Positions 5,358 to 11,286 of a stretch of DNA of 11,286 nucleotides are shown here, one piece after another. The DNA is from JBGPLH01 sp041486365 [NCBI: Thermodesulfobacteriota bacterium]. Its GTDB lineage: Bacteria; JAUYMQ01. Where the stretch lies: NCBI GenBank assembly GCA_041486365.1, contig JBGPLH010000075.1, forward strand, positions 1 to 11,286. Direction: 5' to 3'. Numbering within the stretch: the first letter of the stretch is position 1; every line of letters starts with the position of its first letter. The position numbers and the translations under genes were made by a program. The notes under the pieces are model-generated. The model saw nothing but the letters and a program-made list of their open reading frames with translations. It searched no databases and was not told where the DNA came from.

Positions 5358-8300
5358 ATGGAGTCAGTGACGGGCAGGGGCCTGGGCAGTGGGAAGGAGG
5401 GCCGCACCATTCATCTCACGGAGAACCAGCTCAAGGTCATCCGGGACAAGTACCTGAAGGACGCGAAGTCCCCCGAGGCGTGGCTCCGCAACGTGGCGCG
5501 CAACATCGCGCTGGCCGAGCTGCTCTACGTGCCCGAGTGCCGGGAGGAGATCTTCCGGGGCGTGAAGCACCACATCGTCAGCCAGGACGCGGGCGACGGG
5601 AGCGAGGTGGAGCTCATCCGCCTCCACCACGAGATGCACGCCTACCGGGAGCGCGAGGCCAACTTCAAGCGGTTCATGGCGAACCTCTACGCCCTCGCCG
5701 ACCGGGACCCCGGCGCCGCCAAGCTCGTCGATGAGGCGGAGGAAAGGTTCTATCGGCGCATGGCGGACTTCGAGTTCCTTCCGAACTCCCCTACCCTCAT
5801 GAACGCCGGCCGCGAGCTGCAGCAACTGTCCGCCTGCTACGTCCTCCCCGTTCCCGACTCTATCGAGGGGATCTTCGGCGCGGTGAAGAACCAGGCGCTG
5901 ATCCACAAGAGCGGCGGCGGAACCGGCTTCTCCTTCGGGCGGATCCGCCCGGCCGACGACCAGGTGCAGAGCACCATGGGGATCGCGAGCGGGCCCATCA
6001 GCTTCATGAAGATCTTCGACGCCGCCACCGAGCAGGTGAAGCAGGGCGGCACGCGCCGCGGCGCGAACATGGCGATCCTGCCCTACTGGCACCCCAACAT
6101 CGTCGATTTCATCACGATGAAGCGCAAGCGCGGCAACACCACGCTCGAGAACTTCAACATCTCGGTGGGGATCGACGCCGCGTTCATCGACGCCGTGAAG
6201 AAGAGCGGTGAGATAAGTCTGCGCAACCCGCGCACGGACGAGGTGGTGCGCACGATGCCGGCCCGCGAGCTCTTCGACCTCATGGTCGAGTGCGCGTGGG
6301 AATGCGGCGACCCGGGCTACGTGGTGCTCGACCGGATCAACAACTCCGGCTCCAACCCCACGCCGGCGCTCGGGCAGATCGAGGCGACGAATCCATGCTT
6401 CCGCGGAGACATGCGGCTGGCGACGGACAAGGGGTTGCTCACTTTCGAGGAACTGCACACGGCGGGAACGGAGATCGCCGTGGCGACCGACGACCGCGTG
6501 CCCGGCCTCCGGGCGATGGAAGGGCTTGACGGCGTTTCCATCGTGAGAGAACCCGAGACGGGCGTCACGCTGCGGCCGGCGGTGCCGGTGTTCAGGACGA
6601 AGAGGAACCATCCCGTGTTCCGGCTCGTGACGAAGCACGGCTTCGAGGTCGTCGCGACGGCCGATCACAAGTTCTACACGCCCTTTGGCCGTCGCGAACT
6701 GAAGGATCTCAAGCCCGGCGATCCCCTTCTCATCCAGTCGGGCGCCGGCGTCTGGAACAAGGACCACCGCCTGGCCGCCTTCGAGGCGACGGACAAGTTC
6801 GGCGCGCGCGTCGAGCGAGGCGAGGCGAAGCCTCCCACGCGATGGTCGCGCGAGCTGGGCGAGCTGCTCGGCTGGGTCGTCGCGGACGGTTGGGTGAGCG
6901 CGGAGACGCCTTCTGGACGGACGGTCCCGAACTACACCGTCGGACTCTCCTTCGGGAAGGGGGAGGAGGAGCGTGTCATCGCGGAGAAGTTCCGCGCGCT
7001 CATTCGCGAATGGACCGGGCTCGAAGGGTCGTGTTTCGATCGTCCCACGGGTCTCTATCTCCAGTACAAATCGGCGCTCTACTACTTTCTGAGGAGCCTC
7101 GGTCTCACCCAGAAGCAGAGCCTCGAGAAGGAGGTGCCCGAGGCGATCTGGAGGGCGCCGCGGGAAGCTGTGCTCGGGTTCCTCTCGGCCCTCTTCACGG
7201 CGGACGGGACCGTTGCTATCGGCGGTCACCGCTGCACTTGCACGGTCCGGCTCGCGGGTAGTTCTAGAGCGCTTCTCCAGCAGGTTCAGCTCCTGTTACT
7301 GAACGAAGGAATCGTGGCCGGGCTTTACCATCGCAGGAAGGCGGGCGAAAAGTTGCTGCCAGATGCTCGACGCGAGCCGCGGGCGTACAAGTGTGCTGAT
7401 CAGTACGAGCTGATCATCGACAAGTCCAATCGCGATCGCTTCCTTAGCGAGATTGGATTCATGGTTCGAGGGAAGCAAGAGAAGGGAAGCAATTGGGTAG
7501 CTTCGATGAAGCGAGAAAGCGGGGATGAGGATTTCCTCGACCGCGTGGCCACTATTGCGCCTGAAGGACTGGCTGACGTCTATTGCACCACTGAGCCAGC
7601 GACACATTCGGTGATAGTGAACGGCTTACCGGCAGCTCAGTGCGGAGAGCAGCCGCTTCTGCCCAACGAGCCCTGCAACCTCGGATCGATCAATCTCTAC
7701 AAGTTCGTCACCGGGCACAACGGCTCCTCGAGCATCGACTGGGAGCGCCTGCGGGAGACGGTCTTCGATTGCATTCACTTCCTGGACAACGTGATCGATC
7801 TGAACGACTACCCGGTCCCCGAGATCGAGGAGATGGCCAAGGGGAACCGGCGGATCGGCCTGGGCGTGATGGGCTGGGCCGAGACGCTCGTGGCGCTGCA
7901 CGTCCCCTACGACTCGGAGCAGGCGATCGAGAAGGCCGAGGAGGTGATGTCGTTCATCAACAAGGCGGCGCTCGAGGCGAGCATCCGGCTGGCGGAGGAG
8001 CGGGGCGTATTCCCGAACTGGAAGGACTCGATCTACGACGCCGAGGGGAAGCACTTCCGCGGCGAGCACGTACGGCCCCGCAACTGCGCCCGCACCACCA
8101 TCGCGCCCACGGGGACCATCGCGATCGCGGCGGGCCTGCAGGGCTCGGGCATCGAGCCCTTCTTCGCCATCGCCTACACGCGGTACAACGCCCGGGGGCT
8201 CGACGCGCTCAAGGCGGGCCGCGAGCCGGCGCCGGAGGACACGTTCTTCGAGGTGAACCCGCAGTTCAGGGACGTCGCGGAGGCGAACGGCTACTTCGGA

Positions 8301-9152
8301 CTCAGCGAGGCGGATCTCTGGAAGAAAGTAAACGCGAACCACAAATCGGCCCGCGCCATCCCGGAGATCCCCAAGGACGTGCAGGATCTCTTCTCCACCG
8401 CGCACGACGTGTCCTTCGAGCGCCACATCGCCGCGCAGGCGGCCTTCCAGAAGTACACGGACAACGCCGTCTCCAAGACGATCAACTGCCCCAACGAGAC
8501 GACGAAGGAGGAGATCGGCCGCGCGTACATGCTGGGCTACGACCTGGGCGTGAAGGGCCTCACGGTGTACCGCGACGGCTCGAAGACGCACCAGGTGCTC
8601 AACCTGACGGCCGGCGGCGAGAAGCAGGCCGCGCCCGCGCCCTCCCGCCGCCCGTCGAGCGAGCACGGGGTCACCAGCGAGTACTACGAGAAGATGACAG
8701 GCTACGGTCCGCTCCACGTGAACATCGTCTACGACCAGCACGGCCCCTTCCGGGTCTTCGCGAACATCCCGCCGCTGGGGACCGAGATCGCGGGCCTCAC
8801 CGCGGTGATCGGGATCCTGCTCTCGAAGTACCTCGAGACAGGCGGGAAGGCGGAGAAGATCCTCAAGCACCTGAACTCGGTGAAGGGGGACAAGCCGATC
8901 GGCTTCGGACCCAACCGGGTCGAGTCGATCCCGCACGCGCTCTCCCAGATCCTGCGGGAGCACCTGAAGAAGCACGGGCACCTGACGCTGAACGGGAACG
9001 GCAACGGCGCCGTCACGGCGAACCCCGAGCCGCGGGCCGCGCAGATCGGCGAGTCGGCCACCTGCCCGAAGTGCTACTCGACGAACGTCGAGTTCGTAAG
9101 CGGCTGCAAGGAGCCCACGTGCTTCGACTGCGGGTATTCGAACTGCAGCTAA
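5358..9152 (+). CDS. nrdJ: Class II adenosylcobalamin-dependent ribonucleotide reductase, intein-containing
   Basis: Reduces ribonucleotides to deoxyribonucleotides with a thiyl radical generated from adenosylcobalamin; works with or without oxygen. The precursor is 1264 aa, of which residues 347-761 are an intein, leaving an 849-aa mature enzyme, a normal class II length. Extein landmarks (precursor numbering): FLPNSPTLMNAG (141-152); QQLSACYVLP with redox C160; KSGGGTGFSFGRIRP (184-198); QGGTRRGANMA (229-239); then the active-site NPC-GEQPL motif, split by the intein between P and C. N345, C347 and E349 of the spliced protein form the N-x-C-x-E catalytic set, and PCNLGSINL supplies the second redox Cys (spliced C358). 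Later come RTTIAPTGTIAIAAG, KTINCPNETT and VYRDGSK, a TSCPD domain (about 1115-1205), and a Cys-rich C-terminus (CPKC, then CFDCGYSNCS) that probably carries the re-reducing thiols. There is no N-terminal ATP-cone. The start is set by GGGGAGGG. The paired NrdR-like boxes upstream suggest NrdR repression. A terminator follows. Confidence 0.97.
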   Translation: MESVTGRGLGSGKEGRTIHLTENQLKVIRDKYLKDAKSPEAWLRNVARNIALAELLYVPECREEIFRGVKHHIVSQDAGDGSEVELIRLHHEMHAYREREANFKRFMANLYALADRDPGAAKLVDEAEERFYRRMADFEFLPNSPTLMNAGRELQQLSACYVLPVPDSIEGIFGAVKNQALIHKSGGGTGFSFGRIRPADDQVQSTMGIASGPISFMKIFDAATEQVKQGGTRRGANMAILPYWHPNIVDFITMKRKRGNTTLENFNISVGIDAAFIDAVKKSGEISLRNPRTDEVVRTMPARELFDLMVECAWECGDPGYVVLDRINNSGSNPTPALGQIEATNPCFRGDMRLATDKGLLTFEELHTAGTEIAVATDDRVPGLRAMEGLDGVSIVREPETGVTLRPAVPVFRTKRNHPVFRLVTKHGFEVVATADHKFYTPFGRRELKDLKPGDPLLIQSGAGVWNKDHRLAAFEATDKFGARVERGEAKPPTRWSRELGELLGWVVADGWVSAETPSGRTVPNYTVGLSFGKGEEERVIAEKFRALIREWTGLEGSCFDRPTGLYLQYKSALYYFLRSLGLTQKQSLEKEVPEAIWRAPREAVLGFLSALFTADGTVAIGGHRCTCTVRLAGSSRALLQQVQLLLLNEGIVAGLYHRRKAGEKLLPDARREPRAYKCADQYELIIDKSNRDRFLSEIGFMVRGKQEKGSNWVASMKRESGDEDFLDRVATIAPEGLADVYCTTEPATHSVIVNGLPAAQCGEQPLLPNEPCNLGSINLYKFVTGHNGSSSIDWERLRETVFDCIHFLDNVIDLNDYPVPEIEEMAKGNRRIGLGVMGWAETLVALHVPYDSEQAIEKAEEVMSFINKAALEASIRLAEERGVFPNWKDSIYDAEGKHFRGEHVRPRNCARTTIAPTGTIAIAAGLQGSGIEPFFAIAYTRYNARGLDALKAGREPAPEDTFFEVNPQFRDVAEANGYFGLSEADLWKKVNANHKSARAIPEIPKDVQDLFSTAHDVSFERHIAAQAAFQKYTDNAVSKTINCPNETTKEEIGRAYMLGYDLGVKGLTVYRDGSKTHQVLNLTAGGEKQAAPAPSRRPSSEHGVTSEYYEKMTGYGPLHVNIVYDQHGPFRVFANIPPLGTEIAGLTAVIGILLSKYLETGGKAEKILKHLNSVKGDKPIGFGPNRVESIPHALSQILREHLKKHGHLTLNGNGNGAVTANPEPRAAQIGESATCPKCYSTNVEFVSGCKEPTCFDCGYSNCS
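6396..7640 (+). mobile_element. In-frame 415-aa intein with LAGLIDADG homing endonuclease, inserted in nrdJ
   Basis: Self-splicing protein element interrupting NrdJ. Intein numbering: block A begins C1-F-R-G-D; block B is T88-A-D-H91; a first LAGLIDADG motif is ELLGWVVADG (156-165, D164) and a second is FLSALFTADG (262-271, D270), both with their catalytic Asp. Block F is VYCTTEPATHSVIVNG (395-410, His 404). Block G ends LPAAQ, followed by extein Cys+1. The expected His-Asn C-terminal pair is replaced by Ala-Gln. Removing 6396-7640 restores a perfect NPCGEQPL motif, which defines both borders. The latter part (about 7200-7640) is visibly less GC-rich and uses more A/T-ending codons than the flanking nrdJ, consistent with horizontal acquisition. 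It is an intein and not an insertion sequence: there are no stop codons, no target duplication, and the frame is open throughout. Full length suggests homing activity may be intact. Confidence 0.95.
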
Positions 9153-9178
9153 GCGCGGCGCTCGGAACACGCGCGACG

Positions 9179-9210
9179 AGGCCCCTTCTCACGAAGGGGC
9201 CTTCGTTCTT
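9179..9210 (+). terminator. Rho-independent terminator of nrdJ
   Basis: 10-bp perfect stem (9179-9188 with 9193-9202), loop TCAC, followed by TCGTTCTT. It begins 26 bp after the nrdJ stop. Confidence 0.85.
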
Positions 9211-9258
9211 GCGGCGCATCGTGGCGCCTCGCGGCGCCCCGTCCGGGGTGTCCGTTCG

Positions 9259-9288
9259 TTGACAGGCACCGAAGGCCGGTGATAGGTT
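9259..9288 (+). promoter_or_regulatory. Predicted promoter for the lipoprotein gene
   Basis: -35 TTGACA (9259-9264, perfect), 18-bp spacer, -10 TAGGTT (9283-9288, 3/6). Its position after the nrdJ terminator and about 100 bp before the next start fits a separate transcript. Confidence 0.5.
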
Positions 9289-9373
9289 TCAGCCCGCGCC
9301 GGCGGCGGCTGATTCCGCTGGAAGAGGACGGCGCGCACCCGGACACGCGGGGCCGCGCGCCCTGATATCCGTC

Positions 9374-9379
9374 AGGAGG
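9374..9379 (+). promoter_or_regulatory. Strong Shine-Dalgarno setting the TTG start, partly in a hairpin
   Basis: AGGAGG, 5 nt before the TTG at 9385. CCTGA (9361-9365) can pair with TCAGG (9372-9376), which overlaps the site and could modestly mask it. Confidence 0.6.
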
Positions 9380-9384
9380 AAACC

Positions 9385-10158
9385 TTGTCCCGCTCAGGCG
9401 CCGCCCGTCTCGCTCTCCCTCTCTTCGTGCTCCTGGTTCTCCCGCTCCTCTCCTGCGATCGCGGCAATTACCCCGGCGCACCGGAAGGCTTCAACTTCCG
9501 CACGGCCCATATCGTCTGGAAGCTCACCGGGAATACGCGGGGCACGATGGAGGAGTTCCTCGAAACCTCCGCTTTCAAGGAAGGGCGGCTCCACTACAAG
9601 CGTCGGGCGCATTTCAGCCAGTACGACCAGGACATGGTCGGGCAAAGCCCGGTGCCGCGCAAGATCGATGGCTGGGTCATCAACGATCAGGGCGTCCAGT
9701 ACAACGTGATCAAGCCAATGCGGCAGGTCCTCAAGTACAAGATAAACCTGGATCAGCTCATGGGGATGAGCAGGACCATGATGTGGCGCGAGCTCCTGTG
9801 GGGGCTGATGCCGCGCAAGGATCTCACCCAGGACCAGCGGCAGACGGTGAAAGCGAACATCGGGGACCCCAAGGACGAGTACCTGAAGCAGATCGGTGCG
9901 AAGATCACCCCCGACACCTTCCTCGGCCACAAGGTCAAGCGCTACGAGATCCCGCTCCAAGGGGGCCGGGCGATCCTGCTCCTTTACGGCGACATTCCAC
10001 TCATGCGGGATCTCAAGTACACGCGCTTCGGCCAGCCCTTCCAGAAGATCATGACCGCGACGACGTTCGAGCTGAACAAGTCGATTCCCGAGGCAGCGAT
10101 CACGCCGCCGAAGGAATACAAGATCGTCGACTCGACCCGGAAAATCCGGGAAAAGTGA
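9385..10158 (+). CDS. Hypothetical lipoprotein of unknown function
   Basis: 257-aa protein I cannot assign to a named family. The N-terminus is a classic lipoprotein signal: basic MSRSGAAR, a hydrophobic run, and lipobox LLSC with Cys24 as the expected lipidation site. Asp follows at +2, which in E. coli favours inner-membrane retention; whether that rule holds in this organism is unknown. The mature part is polar, with alternating strand-like segments (for example KIDGWVINDQGVQYNVIKP and KVKRYEIPLQGG), and has no further membrane segment. The middle (about 120-160) looks helical. The overall pattern recalls periplasmic beta-rich carriers such as LolA-like or DUF4412-like proteins, but this is only an impression. 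The TTG start is supported by AGGAGG 5 nt upstream. Monocistronic by layout: a terminator and promoter lie upstream, and a convergent gene follows 43 bp later. Confidence 0.85.
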   Translation: MSRSGAARLALPLFVLLVLPLLSCDRGNYPGAPEGFNFRTAHIVWKLTGNTRGTMEEFLETSAFKEGRLHYKRRAHFSQYDQDMVGQSPVPRKIDGWVINDQGVQYNVIKPMRQVLKYKINLDQLMGMSRTMMWRELLWGLMPRKDLTQDQRQTVKANIGDPKDEYLKQIGAKITPDTFLGHKVKRYEIPLQGGRAILLLYGDIPLMRDLKYTRFGQPFQKIMTATTFELNKSIPEAAITPPKEYKIVDSTRKIREK

Positions 10159-10201
10159 TCGCCCTCGCGAGGCGGAGCCAAGCCCGCGGTCTCGTCCCGT
10201 T

Positions 10202-10894
10202 TCACGCGTACCGGGCCCGGCCGGCCCACGCGAGGAAGGGCCGCACCAGGAGCATCCCGGCCACGAACCCCCCGACGTGCGCGAAAAACGCCACGCCGCC
10301 CCCGTGCGCCCCATAGGTCGCCATGGCGCTCACGAAGTTCACGGCGAACCAGAGTATCAGGAAGAAGTACGCGGGGACGCGGAGGACCGACACGTAGAAG
10401 AAGAGCGGGACGAGGGTGAGGACGCGGGCACGCGGGTGGAGCCGCAGGTACCCGCCGAGCACCCCTGATACGGCGCCGCTCGCGCCGATCATGGCGATTG
10501 TCGGATCGGACGTCGTGAAGACCTGGGCCAGCGCCGCGACGAAGCCCGAGAGCAGGTAGAACGAGAGGAAGCGGAGCGAGCCCATCGCGTCCTCGACGTT
10601 GTTCCCGAAGATCCATAGATAGAGCATGTTCCCGGCGAGGTGGGCGATCCCGCCGTGCAGGAACATGCTGGTGAAGATCGTGAAAACGGGGAGGGCGTTC
10701 ACCGCGCCGTGCGCGTAGGAGAAGATCCCCCGTAGCTCGAGCGGCGTCAGGCCCCAGCGCGTGACGCCGTACTCCTGCCCGGGCCCGAGCGAGATCTGCC
10801 AGAGGAACGCGAGGACGTTCGCGGCGATGAGCGCGACCGTCATGACCGGCGGCGACTTGGTGGGAAGTTCGTCCTTGATGGGGATCACGGACAC
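10202..10894 (-). CDS. Rhomboid family intramembrane serine protease
   Basis: 230-aa multi-pass membrane protein that cleaves other membrane proteins within or near the bilayer. Numbering from the GTG at 10894: a first hydrophobic segment at about 16-35, the conserved MFLHGGIAHLAGNM (77-90, with H80 and N89), catalytic S139 in IGASGAVSG, and catalytic H206 in FFAHVGGFVAGM. About six membrane segments are expected, the basic bacterial rhomboid form, with no extra cytosolic domain. I prefer the GTG at 10894: GGAG (10905-10902 on the minus strand) is 7 nt upstream and the protein then begins MSVIPIKDELPT, as many relatives do. A GTG at 10888 is also possible. An ATG at 10990 would lie upstream of the predicted promoter and adds 32 non-conserved residues. 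Substrate unknown. Transcribed toward the lipoprotein gene; a 10-bp palindrome (10163-10172) sits in the 43-bp gap. Confidence 0.95.
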   Translation of the reverse strand: MSVIPIKDELPTKSPPVMTVALIAANVLAFLWQISLGPGQEYGVTRWGLTPLELRGIFSYAHGAVNALPVFTIFTSMFLHGGIAHLAGNMLYLWIFGNNVEDAMGSLRFLSFYLLSGFVAALAQVFTTSDPTIAMIGASGAVSGVLGGYLRLHPRARVLTLVPLFFYVSVLRVPAYFFLILWFAVNFVSAMATYGAHGGGVAFFAHVGGFVAGMLLVRPFLAWAGRARYA

Positions 10895-10937
10895 CCCGGC
10901 GCTCCGGATCCGGGGGTGTGAAGGGCCCGCGCCCCGC

Positions 10938-10965
10938 TTGCCCGGATCAGGCGACTCCCTATAAT
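10938..10965 (+). promoter_or_regulatory. Predicted promoter for holB
   Basis: -35 TTGCCC (10938-10943, 4/6), 16-bp spacer, perfect -10 TATAAT (10960-10965). It overlaps the opposing rhomboid promoter. It would leave a leader of about 190 nt before holB. Confidence 0.5.
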
Positions 10966-10990
10966 ACCGTCCGGCGCGCTCATCCATCAA
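10961..10990 (-). promoter_or_regulatory. Predicted promoter for the rhomboid gene
   Basis: On the minus strand: -35 TTGATG (10990-10985, 4/6), 18-bp spacer, -10 TATTAT (10966-10961, 5/6). The start would be near 10954, about 60 nt before the GTG at 10894, which supports the shorter rhomboid start. Confidence 0.5.
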
Positions 10991-11034
10991 ACGTTGGAGG
11001 GCCGCGCGCTTTCAGATTTTTCTCGGCCCCGCTC

Positions 11035-11141
11035 CGAGGTGACCTCGGGCGCGGCCTCGGCGGGGCATCGGTGCCTGGTCTGAGGCCCGACAGAGTCGGG
11101 CCCTCCCGAGCTCCGGCGAGACGCCCTTCGATTGGGAGGGC
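11035..11141 (+). other. Hairpin-rich leader upstream of holB
   Basis: Three perfect inverted repeats: CGAG/CTCG around GTGAC (11035-11047), CCCGAC-AGA-GTCGGG (11086-11100), and GCCCTCCC (11100-11107) with GGGAGGGC (11134-11141) around a 26-nt loop. No open frame here resembles a known protein, and no T-tract follows, so they are not obvious terminators. They could be leader structure or a small RNA; I cannot tell. Confidence 0.4.
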
Positions 11142-11165
11142 GAGGCTTCTGCAGGGTTCCTCACC

Positions 11166-11286
11166 GTGATCGGGAAAACCGTGATTCGTTTCAGCGAGAT
11201 CCTCGGCCACGCGCGTCCCATCGAGATCCTCAGGCGCGCGCTCGACTCCGGGCGGCTGCACCATGCATGGCTGTTTCAGGGTTCCG
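11166..11286 (+). CDS. holB: DNA polymerase III subunit delta' (clamp loader), 3'-truncated by window edge
   Basis: Only the first 40 codons are in the window. They read MIGKTVIRFSEILGHARPI..., with the final stretch RLHHAWLFQGS. This matches the N-terminus of delta'/clamp-loader AAA+ subunits, where F-x-x-I-x-G-H/Q, a run such as EILRRAL, and RL-x-HA-x-LF-x-G come just before the Walker A region, which would lie just past the right edge. The lack of the 'RP-x-x-F-x-D-V-V-G-Q' start makes DnaX (tau/gamma) less likely. The frame is open back to a stop at 11040-11042, but GTG 11166 is the first start codon in it. A second GTG at 11181 (GGGA 5 nt upstream) is equally possible and would give MIRFSEILGH. 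delta' works in the replicase clamp loader to place the beta clamp on DNA. Confidence 0.8.
   Translation, partial: MIGKTVIRFSEILGHARPIEILRRALDSGRLHHAWLFQGS

Noticed and set aside
5364-7229. Long open frames antisense to nrdJ (also 7626-9170)
   Set aside because: They are high-GC shadow frames with low-complexity Arg/His/Val-rich translations, while the sense strand is a clear RNR with intein.
6396-7640. Insertion sequence or two split genes in nrdJ
   Set aside because: No terminal inverted repeats, target duplication, transposase or stop codon; intein blocks A, B, F and G and the endonuclease motifs are in order and in frame.
11060-11141. Small SRP RNA (ffs) before the clamp-loader gene
   Set aside because: GGTGCCTGGTCTGAGG has a faint resemblance, but the invariant GGAAGGAAGCAG-type loop is absent.

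Overview
This is a high-GC bacterial chromosome segment with G/C-rich third codon positions, many GTG/TTG starts backed by good Shine-Dalgarno sequences, and sigma70-like promoters whose -35 box is often TTGACA. A Lol/Lpp-type lipoprotein and housekeeping genes of generic bacterial type suggest a high-GC, probably Gram-negative-type lineage. The window gives no basis for naming a phylum.

Layout, left to right. (1) The C-terminal two thirds of an M17 leucyl aminopeptidase (pepA, +), cut by the left edge, then a perfect 28-bp palindrome with a T-tract that looks like its terminator. (2) A minus-strand operon reading leftward: a MoaD-MoaE fusion (molybdopterin synthase), MoaB (overlapping ATGA), and a stand-alone CheY-like receiver. 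(3) A divergent promoter region. (4) A plus-strand pair, mrp/apbC (MIP18 domain plus P-loop NTPase) and nfu (Nfu_N plus NifU-like CxxC domain), both Fe-S cluster carrier or assembly proteins. (5) A 423-bp intergenic region with a TTGACA promoter, two NrdR-box-like sites whose starts lie 32 bp apart, and repeated small hairpins. It leads into a class II (adenosylcobalamin-dependent) ribonucleotide reductase, nrdJ. (6) nrdJ carries a 415-residue in-frame intein with a two-motif LAGLIDADG homing endonuclease. The intein sits directly before the thiyl-radical cysteine of the NxCxE active-site motif and ends in Ala-Gln instead of the usual His-Asn. A strong Rho-independent terminator follows nrdJ. 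(7) A hypothetical lipoprotein (+). (8) A convergent rhomboid intramembrane protease (-). (9) Overlapping divergent promoters sharing a -10 region, then a hairpin-rich leader and the first 40 codons of holB (DNA polymerase III delta'), cut by the right edge.

Functional links: the moa operon makes molybdenum cofactor, whose early step needs Fe-S enzymes (MoaA, not in the window). Mrp and Nfu supply Fe-S clusters. NrdJ supplies dNTPs and HolB belongs to the replicase clamp loader. The most unusual part is nrdJ: its activity depends on excision of a non-canonical intein placed inside the catalytic motif, and its promoter region carries NrdR-type operators.
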